Shown: positions 35,033 to 46,835 of the stretch, piece after piece | Layout of the letters: every line of letters begins with the position of its first letter | How positions within the stretch are numbered: position 1 is the first letter of the stretch | Source: Pilatotrama ljubarskyi | Lineage: Eukaryota; Basidiomycota; Agaricomycetes; Polyporales; Polyporaceae | Length of the DNA: 64,000 bases | Direction: 5' to 3' | Assembly (NCBI GenBank): GCA_022385805.1 | Contig: MU277746.1 | Span: 1-64,000 of the forward strand | Notes under the pieces: model-generated | Seen by the model: the letters and a program-made list of their open reading frames with translations, nothing else | The model's database searches: none | What the model was told of the DNA's origin: nothing | Translations under genes and position numbers: made by a program

Positions 35033-35473
35033 ACTCGCTGCTTCTGACCTCGCCGCTTCCTGTATGTATCATAGCAGGCAGTTGCCGTTGTACGTGTACT
35101 CGTGCCCGAGACGCCCGAATCAAATACTCAGAGCCTCTGCGAGGCTGTCACGCGACAACGGCGAAAGAGCGGGAGTTGAACTGTTTTCTCTGCATGCCAT
35201 AAGTCTACCTACATGTGCGAGAAACCAAAGCGGTGAAGGGGTAACTAAATGGGCCGGATATAGCTTGATACAACGCGCACGGTACAGCTCAGGACATACA
35301 CCTCCAAGAATCCATCGCAGGCTCAACGTACACCTCGAAGAAAGACACAGGAGCCTCTGCGGATGGGGATATACAAGAAGATCAAGCGTGGGGAACTAGA
35401 TGCACAGCGACGATACACGGGTAAAGATGAGCAACGAGTGAAGGAGATGGCAGTCCAAAGATCGTCTGCGAAA
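35033..35473. other. intergenic between convergent genes
   Basis: 441 bp between the stop codons of the FAD oxidase and the Rho GEF. Nothing recognisable. Confidence 0.5.
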
Positions 35474-38400
35474 CTAGTCCACGGGTAACAGGAAGCTCGC
35501 AAGGACCCAACCGATGTTCCCCGCGTCGTCTCGCGCGAGGAGCAAGCAATCCTCGCCGTCGTCGACGTACAGCGGGAGGTCGCGATGCGTCGACGGGTGG
35601 CCCGCTTCCTTGAGGATATCATAAACGTCGTCCAACCGGAGCGTGAAGAACGGCAGGTCGCGATACGACACGCCTGGCGGGGGTTCGCACTGGTGAATGA
35701 CGCGGCACTGGTATAGTGCGGGTATAACGCCGCCGCTGGACCGTTTCCTGCTCGAATGCGCCCCGCGCCCGGAGTGCGGCGCGAAGCTTGCCTTGCTCGG
35801 GGACGGCGTCGGGGAAGGCGTCACGCTGTAGCCCATGCTCGACGGGAGCGACGGCGATCGGCGATGGCGCGACTCGGACGACCCCGCGTTCGCCCGGAAG
35901 CTGTCCGTGAGCCGCCGCCTAAAGCTCGGTTTCCGCGATGGTCGCCCGCGCGCATCTTCTTGCAGGGAGCCGGCGACACTGTGCAGGCTCGGGTTGCTGC
36001 TGCTCGGGCTGATGTCGTCCGGCACCTCGAGAAGCCTGCCCTGCGACTGCGACTTCTTGAGGGGCATCGTCGGCGCTTGCGGCGTGCTCTTCGTGCGCGA
36101 ATAGGGCGGCGGCCGCGATGCGGAGCTTGCAGGAGTCAGAGCGGCGAGATGCGGGACGACGTAGCTGTACCCGGCCTCGTCCACTAGGGTCGAGCCACCC
36201 ATGCTGTGGCCCCTCGAAGACGAAGCCCGCTTGCCCGACTTCTTCGAATGGAGGCTCTCGCTCGACCGCCGCGCCGCCGTCTGATGGCTCTGGTTCTCGA
36301 TGTCCATCGAGTGCACGCTGCGCGTCTTCGTGCTCATCCCACCCGGAGATGCCGCAAGCGTGGCCGACGTCGAGAACATCGACGACGCGGACGGGCTCGT
36401 CGCGGGGATGTTGAGGGGGTCCAGCGCGGAAAGGACGGAGGAGACGACCATGCTCTGCGCCGCGTCGCCATCGCTGAGCGACAGTGAACCCGGCTTCCCG
36501 CCTGACTTGCGGCGCGCCTTCTCGAGCGCGTACTGGGCAGACTTCTTCTCTGGCGGCCGTACAATGTTTAGGGAGTGGATGGCGATCTCGACCTCGCGGT
36601 AGCGCTCCCACCACACACGGAGCGTCTCGACCGCGCCCGCGTTGGCCTCCTCGTCGACCTTGAGTGCGTCCCAGAGGTCCGCCCACCGGTCGCGCATGTC
36701 GGAGTAGAATTTGGCTTGCAAACCCGCGAAGCGCGTGATGCTCAGCGCGATGCCCTTGTCGAGGAGCCGGAGGTACGTCGGCAGGTCAGCGAACAGCTGT
36801 GCCCGCAGGGCCACGTATGACTGCGAGGCTTCAAGCAGCTGGGGAGGCGGCCTGGACTTAGCGATGTTGAGGTTGAGGAGACCGTAGTGCAAAGGCTCGA
36901 GCGTGTGCATCGCCTCAAGCAGGCGCAGGGGAGCGTTGGTCGTCTCCGAAAGCTCTGTGATCTGTGGGAGCACCCTGTCCTCCAGCAGCTCCTTCGCCAG
37001 GTCGCACACCGGCAGGAGCTCCTGGTCGATTAGCCCCAGGAACGCGTCGAACGCCTCCGATCGGACGTCCGAGCCCATCCAGATCACGCGCCCGAAGCTC
37101 TTCGCCCACTCGTCCAGCGCCACCGTCAGCGCACGCACCGAGTCCGCCCACTTCGTGGTCTCTTTCGCGAAGCGCTGCATGAAGTGCTCGTACTCCTTCA
37201 GGCTCTCGCCCATGCGCTTGACAGCCTCCGCCTCCTGATTCGCCTCCGCGCCCTCCTTCGCCTTGTACGCAGCAGAACGAAGGCTCTTCATCCGGCCCAG
37301 GCTCACCGAGGCGGCGACACCAACATTCAGGCCCTTCTTCTTGGCCTTCGCCTCCCCATTCTTCGGCGATGCGCCGGACGCGATGCCCGTCAGCACCTCG
37401 CGCACGACCTCGCGCCGGCGCCTGCCTTCGTTCACCGCGCGGGCGACTTCCTCGAGCTTTTCTCGCGCGAGGCGCAGGTTCGCCTTATCACCGTGCGAGT
37501 CAGGCGTCTCCTCGATGATCGTGGCTAGGAGGAGCGGGTACTTGAGCAGGCGCTGCACGGGCTTGATGAGGAGCGACGGCAGGTCCCACGCGTGCGACAA
37601 GCTCGAGGCGAGTGTGCGCGTTTGCGCGAGGTACGCCGCGAGCGCGGGGGTCTGCGGGAGGTTACTCAGGTGCTCGAGCGCAGTCGGGTGCTTGGTGATG
37701 TACGTCCGGTACAGCGGCTCCAACTTCGGAATCTGCGGGCGCGGCACAGGCGCCTGGTCAGCGCACAATCCCCGGCGATATTAATGAACGCGAATGAATG
37801 AAGGGGCACACGCACCATGTCCAGGAAGAGCTTCCCCACCCTGTCTTCTCCCGAGCCGCCGTCCAGCACATCCCCGAGCGCATCCTCCAGCGCTTCGGTG
37901 AAGGTGTCCGAGAAGAACGCGAGCTCCTCCACGTTGGTGAAGATAATCTTCGCGTCGTCGACGGTCATTGGGGGCCCGCTTGTCGATGAGGATGACGAGT
38001 CGGACGCTGTTGAGAGCGTCCGCGAGGACGAGCCGGACGAACCGGGAGGCGTGGCGAGCGTGGTCGAGAGCGGTGCGGGTTGACCTGGAGAAGAGAGAAA
38101 GGGGCGGGTCGAGATGTTAACAGAGACGATCATGCGGGTTTGAGCACCAACTTTGTGCCACGCACCTAATGCCAGGGGAATATGAATGTCGCGAATGAGG
38201 GCGAGGTCGGATGCATACGCTCTTTCGGAGGAGAGCAGCTCAAGCAGTGCGTGCGTGCGCTTCGAGGTCACCGCAGTGAGCGACGACCGCGCGGATGCGG
38301 ACGGGACGAGCGTCCCTTCGTCGTCCTCCGCCGGGTCGAAGGAGGACAAAGGCATTGGCTCCGAGGGCTGTGGGGTCAAGGGCAGAGGTTTGTCGGGGGT

Positions 38401-38772
38401 GACTGGTCGGCGTAGGGTAGCTGAAGAAGGGGGATTGTCGAGCAGACCAGAGAGCGAGCCGAGGCTCCGGGAGTGCATGAGCGGCATGTCGTCGTCTTCG
38501 TCGGGCTCGTCGGGGCGTGCGATGGCGAGCGACGTGGGAGGAGGCCGTTGGGCTGGCTTTGCCGTGGGCCTGAGCGGAGATCGTGGTGGAATGGGAGGTA
38601 ACGTTGTGGGAGAAGAGGAAGGGGCGAATGAGGCGGAGGAGGAGGATGTGGATGTGGATGTGGATGTGGAGGAGGTGGATAGGCGGAAGTCTTCAGGCGG
38701 GGATGCAGCTTGGCCCACGCGGCGAGAACGAGGCTCGCTGGGACCGGTCGTCTGCTCGGATAAAGTGCTCAT
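35474..38772 (-). CDS. Rho-family GEF with DH and BAR domains (Gef1/Tuba type)
   Basis: Activates a Rho-type GTPase, probably Cdc42, by nucleotide exchange at the membrane. Three exons (38772-38166, 38084-37816, 37753-35474) total 1052 codons. Residues 1-165 are a Ser/Thr/Pro-rich leader. The DH domain spans about 169-420, from KRTHALLELLSSERAYASDL to the signature LIKPVQRLLKYPLLL. A helical BAR region covers about 450-700 (MKSLRSAAYK, YEHFMQRFAKETTKWADSV, RFAGLQAKFYSDMRDRWADL). A long disordered Ser-rich stretch follows. The last 80 residues form an SH3-like module (ALYQCRVIHQCEPPPGVSYR to GNIGWVLASFLLPVD). DH next to BAR is the layout of S. pombe Gef1 and animal Tuba. The leader contains a short (GTGGAT)n-type coding microsatellite near 38650. 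Confidence 0.92.
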
Positions 38773-39888
38773 TTCCGTCGATCGCGACGAAGACTATAAT
38801 TCGGGTTTGGACTGGACTTCTCGCCGTCCGCTGCTTATCCGCGCGAGCGCCACGGAATCTGCAAACTGCCCGTCCGCCGCAACTGCCTCGCTAACAACAC
38901 CGCTCCCAGGAATCACAATCTGCTGTTTGTCACTGCTACAGCGCACGGAGACGACCACAGGATCTGGGGCACTCACGGTTAGCTCCCGGAGCACACGTGC
39001 AAGTCGCCTGGGGACGCAGTGACCCAATATGACGGAGGCTACTCGCTGCAACGTTTCCGGTCGATGTGGTATATGACGGTTGTCAATTGTGAATGCGGCT
39101 CCCGGCTGAAGAGGTCGGTCACCGGCGCTGTCGGTGCGAGGTGGTCGTTGGGGTGAGAGCGAGCTCGACGGTGAGGATGAGCGGGATGGTGGAGGTGCGG
39201 ATTCATTAACATCGGGGTCAACAGACGCGCGTGCTGGATGAATAGATCATGTGGCTGTATGCGTCCCGCAGGTCTGTCAGTGTCAATGTTCCGTCTGGAC
39301 TTGCACTGTGCAGCCACGATACAGGATGTGAGATGGCCGCAGCCGATGAGGAGAGCTCGGCGATGAGGGCATGCACATCTGCATGTAGAGGTTTGAAATC
39401 AAGTTCGATGCATGTTCACATGCACAGGTGGATGTGGCTTGAGCTTTTTGCTACAGAAAGGGGTCGACTCCACCGCCAAGACTAGCCGCTTCTCTTCTCT
39501 AGATCGCGGAATTATACCCCGACAATCGCACTGTTATTGTACCTGTAAACATGCATGCACACGGTATATATACAAGGCTTTTAAAATGATGCTCAGACTG
39601 AACAAAGCCGTCGTCTGTCAGCCCTGCCTCGGCCCGAGTCCCCGGAGCTCGGTCTGCCGAAAGGTAACGGGATTCAGAGTGCCGGGCGTCCCGAAGTGTG
39701 CAAGTTGGGCACGCCTATTCTTGCATGCCAGTGAGAACGTTGGCAGCTTGAACCACGACCGTCGGGAGACTCGCTGAGTCGCCTGCTCAGTAGTCGACGC
39801 AACAGTACAGCAGGTCAACCGGGACCGCCGAAGGGCGGAGCGCACGCAGTCGTTCTGAGCACTCCCACATACCTCAAGAAACCTGAAG
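38773..39888. other. intergenic between divergent genes
   Basis: 1.1 kb between the starts of the Rho GEF (minus) and the CoA-transferase (plus). No gene or clear TATA box is seen near either start. Confidence 0.5.
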
Positions 39889-41751
39889 ATGACTCGGACC
39901 ATCCTTCAAACCTGGGCCGAAGTGGCCAAGGGCAGCGTACTTGGTTACCGCGTCGCAGCACCTATCAGCTGCAGACCCAGCGTCAGGTATGGAGTATACA
40001 ACGGTACCGTTGCGATGCGAAGTGGACCAGACGAACCTTCTCATACTCCCTGCAGTACCAGGCGGTATAGCAGCAGGAGCATCCCTGGAGCGATCACTCC
40101 CGAGAATCTTCCTTTGGCTGGTGTTCGGGTACTGGAAGTCGGCCAAGTCATTGCGGGTCCATTCTGTGGACAGCTCCTTGGGTATATGCAACATTGTCCT
40201 AACCACTCTATCGCGTGCGCACTGAAGTGCGCGTTTTGCAGTCACTACGGCGCGGAAGTGATCAAAGTGGAACCGCCCGATGTAGGAGACCCGCTACGCG
40301 TCTGGAGAGAACGCGATGTCGACGGCGTGAGCCCGTGGTGGCGGAGCATCGCACGCAACAAGAAAAGCGTGACCATCGACATGCGCACGGAAGAGGGTCG
40401 AAGGTGCGCAAACCGGCGCGGGCCTGATAGCCTCTATCCTTGGTGAGCTACACGGACAAGCAGGTTAGTGAAGCGACTTGCCATTAAGAGCGACGTTATC
40501 GTCGAGAACTTCAAGCCCGGCAGTAAGTCTCATCGTGCATGGCGCTGATTGGCGCGGGACAGCTCATGCTCATTCGCGCCGTATCATGCAGCGCTCGAGA
40601 AATGGAACCTCGGACCTGCAGATCTGCACCCTCTCAATCCCTCGCTCATCTTCACCCGCGTAAGCGGATACGGCCAAACAGGCCCGTGGTGCTCGCGCCC
40701 GGGTTATGCGTCCGTGTGCGAAGCCGAATCGGGCTTCCGATACATCAATGGGACACCCGACCCCGAGACCGGTGCCCTGCTAGGGCCGCCTATTAGGCCA
40801 AACTTGAGCTTGGGGGACTCGGTTGCTGGGCTGCACGCTGCTTTTGGGACGGTCAGTGAGCATGCGTACATGAGACCGCGTTTGTCCTCGGCTCACGCGT
40901 TCGGATCCAGGTCCTGGCTTTGCTGTCTCGGAAGGCAAGAGAGGCACAAGGGCAGCCGGGCGGTCAGACCGTCGACGTGAGCATCTTCGAGAGGTATGCA
41001 TCGCCTGAGATGGCCATTTGCCACCGCTCGCACTGGCAGTTGACGCCTTCACCGACAGCATGATTAACCTAATGGAAGGGATCATCCCGGAGTATGACCG
41101 CAAGGGCAAGGTGCGTTGATCATACTTGTTTCCATACAGTACAGGCGAGCCTCTCTCAACTACCGAACCCGACAGATCCGGGGACCCTCAGGATCGTCCC
41201 TTACCGGAATCGTGCCCACTAACGCATATCCATGCAAGCCCTCTCTTTCTGCACCCAAGGCACCCTCCTACATCGTGATCGGCGCGAACTCGGACTCAAT
41301 CTATAACAGGCTCATGCGCGCGATTGGCCGGACAGACCTCACCGGGCCTCTCTACGCACAGAACCATCACCGCGTCGAGCGCCAGGCCGAGATCGAGGAT
41401 GCCATCTCCGCGTGGACGCGCGAGCGCACTGCGGAGGAGGCTGAGGAGGTGCTGAGAGCCGCGAGCGTGCCTGCCGGACGGGTGCTGAACGTGAAGGATA
41501 TTGTGGAGAGCGAGCATACGCAGGCGAGAAAGCTTGTGGAGGACGTGTGGGTGCCGAAGGAGGATGCAGAGGGCGGTGGGTGGAATGTGAAGATGTCGAG
41601 GGCAGTCCCGCTGCTGGAGGGGTGTGAGACTAAGACGCGGTGGGCGGGCCCAGAGCTCGGTGAGCATAACCGGGAGGTGCTGATTGGGGAGCTGGGGCTC
41701 GCGGAAGAAGAGTTCGACAGGCTCCGGCGAGAAGGCGTGATCGGGAAGTGA
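39889..41751 (+). CDS. class III CoA-transferase (CaiB/BaiF family)
   Basis: Transfers CoA between carboxylic acids. Seven exons (39889-40181, 40242-40403, 40464-40522, 40592-40851, 40911-40993, 41059-41110, 41176-41751) total 495 codons. Family landmarks are LAGVRVLEVGQVIAGPFCGQ, LLGHYGAEVIKVEPPDVGDP, WRSIARNKKSVTIDM, KSDVIVENFKPG, FTRVSGYGQTGPW, the substrate-loop region PIRPNLSLGDSVAG, and the C-terminal RQAEIEDAISAW with VPAGRVLNVKDI. The closest named relatives are formyl-CoA transferases and the mitochondrial glutarate/succinate transferase SUGCT. The N-terminal 75 residues are rich in Arg, Ser and Thr and may be a mitochondrial presequence; this part is the least certain of the model. 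The gene ends 73 bp from the convergent C45-family gene. Confidence 0.9.
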
Positions 41752-41824
41752 TGCGCTGAGCCCCATAATTGTTCTATGACTGCGAAGATCTATGTATTCA
41801 TGTATCCCAGCGCACTGCTTGGAT

Positions 41825-43109
41825 TCACCAGGGCATCTGGTACACCGCACTCTCCTCCCCACTACCCGGCTTGCCGAAGATGACCTCCGCCGAGGGCTCC
41901 CTCGCAGGGTCGAATGTCATGACGATGTTGAACAGCGTCTGGATCCTCGCCGCCCGGCTCGGGTCCGGAGAACAACATATCGCCTGCGGCGAGTTCGTCG
42001 TATCCGCGAACAACCTCTTGCGCAGCATCTCCCCGTCTACCTCCCCAAGGCGTTGCATCCCCAATTCCTCCATAAGCTCGCCGCAGATCGCCTTCGCGCG
42101 TTCGAGGCGAATTGGCGACCCTGACAGCCAGGGCGGCTCGTCGACCAGGTTGTTCTCCAGGAAGTGGTTCGTGTGCGCGAGCACGCCGTTTTCGTCTTCC
42201 TTGAGGTAGAACCCGCCGCGCGGAGAGAGCTCCAGTCCGCGTGCGCTGTCTTTGTCGGCAATGAGGATGTGCTGGCTCGACGCGGCGCCGCCGAGGGCTT
42301 CGATGGATGTGATAGCTGTGTCGACTGAGTCGCATTCGAGTGCGATGCGTAAGAGCAGATGGATGGGGAGAAGCTCTGTTGAGATGGGCCGGGCGCGGAT
42401 GGCGTTCAGGCATACGCCGACCGAGGCTGAGTTGAACCCGATCTTGCCAACGATGCCAGGCTGTCTCCGAGGAAGACAATCAGCGGGCCTCCATGATCCC
42501 TGATGAGGCGCGGCAGCATGAAACGCACCTCGATGACCATGTAAATCTTAGGTTTACCCGGGGCGTCCACGGAAGCCAGAGCGAGATTCTTGCCCACACC
42601 GTCTCGCCAATCCCAGTTTTGGGCGAGGATCTGCTTATGAACCCCCGTTGAGCGGATCTTCCACGCCAGGGCCGTGCAGCCATCGTCCCATTGACCCAAC
42701 GCGATCTCGCTGCGCGCATTCATCGCCACGATATCTAGCAAGTCCACACCTGGATCGGCTCTAGACCTGACCCCATCCGCGATCCCTTGCATCTCCTGGA
42801 GAAGATGGGGTGCGAGGCGGGCGATGCTCTCCTTGAATGCTGCTGCGACGCTGCGGACCGTTAGCCAGTCGAACTTGCAGGCCTCTTGGAAGAGGTCGCG
42901 GTAGATCGTGAGCTGATCGACGATCTGCGGTGCGAGGAGTTGACCATGTCCCAAGCCAATCTACGGGACCAAGGTGAGATGAATGAAGTCGAGTAGTGTG
43001 TCGATCGTACGTTCACCGGACTCTGTGCTACGCTGACGCCGATGACACTCACCTCATACGACGAACCTGACAGCTCGATCTTGATGAGCTCGTGGGCAAT
43101 GAGAGGCAT
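41825..43109 (-). CDS. C45-family peptidase/acyltransferase (penicillin acyltransferase-like)
   Basis: An Ntn-hydrolase of the acyl-CoA:6-aminopenicillanic acid acyltransferase (C45) family. Three exons (43109-43053, 42960-42529, 42460-41825) give 374 residues. The conserved IGLGHG motif follows the first intron. The autocatalytic Gly-Cys site is in WDDGCTALAW, with Cys about 114 as the nucleophile of the mature beta subunit. QNWDW, GKIGFNSASVGVCLNAIR and HTNHFL also match the family. Outside penicillin producers these proteins act on unknown amides or acyl-CoA substrates, so no pathway is claimed. No PTS1-type C-terminus is seen (it ends YQMPW). Confidence 0.88.
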
Positions 43110-43646
43110 TGGAGTTGAATGGGAGTATACGTTATCGGAGAGTGGCCGTGATGTGCAACCTCCAGGGGAATGGGGCTCAGAGCGATGACAAGATTCTATG
43201 CAGTCATGGGATTCACGAGACCAACAGGGTTCGCAGAGCCTGACTGCTTCTGACCGACCTCTTCTCGCTTATCGTAAAGGCCGCTGCTTGCATCTGGGTA
43301 TGTAGGGCGTCGCTAACCACACGCACAGGGAGCTTTCATGTTCGCGACTCCGAGTAGCACTGGTCCTGTCAAAGCGCTTCAGCTGCTTTCGAAAAATGCA
43401 GTAAGAAGTGTATGCAGAGCTGGCGAGCTTCGACGACTATTATATTACAACACTTCTACTGTTATCCGTACTTATCGAGCGATGGCAGCGACCATCAATA
43501 TCAGGCGCCCGAAAGCCTCGACTTCACCACGACTTCGCCATCATAACGTTCTGCGATAACTTCTGGCCCTGGGACTCTCCCGACCAACTAGCAGCTACTC
43601 GGCCCCACGTGAATTTTTCCGCACTGGGTTGAGTAGCTTCGCGAAG
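43110..43646. other. intergenic, no gene seen
   Basis: Between the C45-family gene start and the 3' end of B3. No motif or credible open frame. Confidence 0.5.
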
Positions 43647-44925
43647 TCAGAAATCGCTCCGAAGGCTTGGTAAGTCCGGGGCCGAGATTGCGATATTCGA
43701 CTTGAGGTGGAACCCGCAGGCGTCTTTTCTGGTGCAGCCTGCAGAGAATTGATATAAGGTGAGCATGAAGGTGAATCTAAAGACGATCGGAGCATTCACC
43801 GTGACAATCGTTGGCGAAGGCTTCTTGCGTCGATGTCTGGTGCGAATAGGGCCGGACTCGTTGCGTGCAGCGGCATGGCTCTCAGGCTGTACCTACACGA
43901 ATTGAAGCGTCAGCGGTGAACGGCAGTATAGGGACTATCGGGCTGCTCACGCTTGCAGGTTGTAGCGTGTGTATCGTTTCATGAAACTGACTGACTTCAC
44001 TCTCGTAGATAGTATGGGACATGATGCTTTTGCCCTTTCGAGGGCGAATCTTGTACGGGCTTGCAGATCCTCTCGAGTGAGTGGATCCACGAGATGTCGG
44101 ACGTGACCCCTATGAAAGTGCACGTCAGTCAGCGTCCAGGCGCGGCATAAAGAATCCAGCGTAACACGTAAGCTCACCGTTAGCGCGTACCACATCTTCA
44201 GGTACTCCTGCTCGAATCAAAGATGTGGAGCGCCGGTGGGGGTCAAGCAACCCGTGCCTCGTCGACAAGGCGTAGAGACGTACCCTGTACTCTCTTTCCT
44301 TCTCTTCAACCAGGGATGGGTTCGATCGGCAAAGCGCTGCCCAGGCTTTGCGCTTCTCAGCGCATATGACTTTGAGATGCGCCACAGCTTTTCTGCCGAA
44401 AGCCATGCCTCAACGCTCGTTAAAGCCCTCGGGCACGAACCACCTCGAGATTAGTCTGCGGGTGGTTTGATAAGGCCAAGCAATGATCAACTGAGCTGCC
44501 TTGCCTGCAGGCCACTCGGGTAAGGAATGTAGGTGTATATCGTCGAGGAAGCCCATGTCCTCCAGGTAGACTAGGACACAGAAGTCCTGAAAGATCGTCG
44601 GCAGGTCCTCCAAAGGAGTGTTGTCGAAGGTGCACATCAAGCATACCCGATACCCTGGCACACCAAGCGAGGCATCCTCCACGCAGTGCATTAGCACGCA
44701 TGGACGCTTCTTGTGCGTGGCTTGCTCCTTCTCTGAGAAGTACCGAAGTGAGACCTTTGAACGCTTGCGAGCATTCTCCGTCAAGATGGTCACGTCCTTG
44801 CCTGCCAGAATGTGCTCTACGGGAGTAAAGACAGAATCTTGAACCACGAAGACTTCGCCAGGTTGAAAAATGTTGTCGGCCTCTGGGCCCGAGTACTCGT
44901 CGGCTTCGCAAGAACACTGCGTCAT
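43647..44925 (-). CDS. family B protein, copy B3 (function unknown; contains an in-frame TGA)
   Basis: Family B core: GEVFVVQDSVFTPVEHIL, KKRPCVLMH, VCLMCTFDNTPLEDL, FCVLVYLE, IHLHSLPEWPAGKAAQLIIA. Exons are 44925-44284, 44207-44178 (10 codons, the tiny exon seen in B1 and B2), 44109-43951 and 43892-43647. An in-frame TGA lies at 44412-44410 between GFNER and GMAFGRK. Two readings are possible. A 51-nt intron (44393-44443, GTGGTT...GGCAG) would remove the stop in frame and give 341 residues, close to B1 (339). Alternatively, B2 aligns across the start of that stretch (FWRAGY against RWFVPEGF), so it may be ancestral exon and the TGA a lesion that truncates the protein after about 171 residues. 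Divergent from A6. Confidence 0.7.
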
Positions 44926-45463
44926 CTGTATGCTGTACCACTGCTAGGGCGAAGCTGGTAACAGAAGGGTTCGTGAAGTGAGACGTGTGTTGCAACGCAC
45001 CAGACCGCCGACGGAGGTCTCATTTATTCGGGACAGTCATGCTGAGGATAGCGACTGCATTCTATCATCCATAGCGACCGTTGCCTTGAGGACGTATGTT
45101 GCAGATACATTCCCGTCTCGGATTGTTGCTCGAACAACATAGGGGGACAACACGGCTTCGAGCTCGAGGCCAGACGCGCCATGAATGCATAGAGCTGCCG
45201 TCCAGGCTTGCTGTCTGAATTGTCCACGAACGGGATGGTGGCCTTATTGCCCAAGGCACGCCCACACTACCTAACAAGAGCAAACATGGCAACGAGCACA
45301 CGATGAGGACAAGGTGTTATTATGTTGGCTACCTTAACGACCGCTCACGTTGTCCGTACAATATACAATAGCAGTCAGCTTGTCAGCGCTCAGCTTATCG
45401 CCTCAGTCGCCCTCCCTCAAGTGCACTCGACACGCTGTTCAGGCTCACATACCGATCTGAGCG
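44926..45463. promoter_or_regulatory. bidirectional promoter region between B3 and A6
   Basis: 538 bp between the start codons of B3 (minus) and A6 (plus). An AATATACAATA motif near 45360 is the only TATA-like element, about 100 bp before A6. Confidence 0.5.
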
Positions 45464-46835
45464 ATGTCTTCACTTGACTCTGTGTACTTCAGTCCCAACC
45501 CCGGCACGTACGCGGTGATACGTATAGATCCCGTCGCAATGGTCGAAGAGCTCAAGCTGGATGATGCAGAAGCTCTATCTGCGGCGAAAGCGATGCACAC
45601 AAAGTCCTATCTCATATGCTTAGACTACGTGAGTTGTGCATCGCCGCTGGAAAGCCTTCGAAGAGCTTACCGGGCATTGTTGACGGCAGGACCTCGAACT
45701 ACCTTTTCCTGGCAGGCCCTGGTACGGATACGGCAGTTACCCGGTCGCACCGTGCTTGCGGCCTGAAGAGCCAGATAGAGGGCTCACCTCAGATATGTCT
45801 GTTGCGATATACCCGAACCAAAACCACCCCACGGGGCGACCTCCGGTTCACCCGGAACCAGCCTTCCCTTACGGGAACTGCTATCACTGGGTTAGTTTCA
45901 GCATCGACATACGTGTCCGGGCACGCCCAGAACTGTTCGACGAAAGCCGAGCGGTCAACCTACCACCGAAGGAACAAGTCGAGATGGATTGTTACTTCGG
46001 GCGGGACCTTATACGTGCTGCGGAAACAAAGAGGATGCGCCAAGAGATGCTTAGGTCACAGACAGATGAGCAGGTGAGAAGCCAGCAGCATTCCACTGGG
46101 CCCTTCGACCCCTACGTCGAGCTACGGTCAGCGATTCTCACCTCCAATCACGCAGGCGCATGTAGATCCCGCGCAGACTGGTCGTAGTAAGGCAGAAAGC
46201 TTCAGCGGGAGCTCTACGTCCGGATATGAAGCTTCGCGTGACAGCAGCAGCAGCTACAGCACGTTGTCAAGCGAAGACTCGGTTTCGGTATACAACGAAG
46301 TTGACGCATTGATGGCGATGAACATCTTCGGCGCCCCTGACCAGGACGTCGCTTGCGTTCCCTTGGTGGATTTGTGGCTCGATCTAACGGATCATTTGAA
46401 GGAAGAAGACATTCCCAATCCTCTCGGCCTTCTGGAGGAACGAGACGCCATCGTCAAGTGAGCGCTGCGCTTGTAGGGCGGTAGATACTTTACTCACTCC
46501 GTTGTCAGAATTATTCGGGACGCGCGGAGCCGGACATATGCGGCTCTCAATGCTCGTCCTGAGCCCCATAGGAAGGGGGAGGGAGCGACGCCATCCCATA
46601 GCGAGTCTGGGCCATGCTCAGACGCTAGCAGTGGCGAGGGAGGAAAACACCGTCGTAAGCCTACCCCCATGATCTCGAGAGAGTTTGGAGCCAGCTACTC
46701 ACAGATATTACAGGCTTTCGTCCCCTCAAGTTGCTGCGAAAACTACGCACCCGTGTCAAAGCGGTCACCTCCCGCTACGGCCCTCACCGGTACCTGTGGC
46801 AAACATGCATGCCCTACGTACCTGTTTGGCCTTGA
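45464..46835 (+). CDS. family A protein, copy A6 (function unknown)
   Basis: Five exons (45464-45628, 45690-46073, 46156-46457, 46509-46654, 46714-46835) give 372 residues. The opening is PNPGTYAVIRIDPVAMVEEL with KSYLICLDY; then LELPFPGRPWYGYG, LTSDMSVAIYPNQNHPTGR (Ser-Val in place of the usual Cys-x) and PFPYGNCYHW-like AFPYGNCYHW. After a Ser-rich linker comes the second block AMNIFGAPDQDVACVPLVDL and LKEEDIPNPLGLLEERDAIV. The last exon is basic and hydrophobic (RPLKLLRKLRTRVKAV) and ends YGPHRYLWQTCMPYVPVWP, a tail shared with A5 and A7. Divergent from B3. A tRNA-Ile relic follows 197 bp downstream. Confidence 0.85.

Noticed and set aside
35756..37784. Several long plus-strand open frames antisense to the Rho GEF gene
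   Set aside because: They follow from the GC-rich codon pattern of the minus-strand gene, have no domains and no splice logic.
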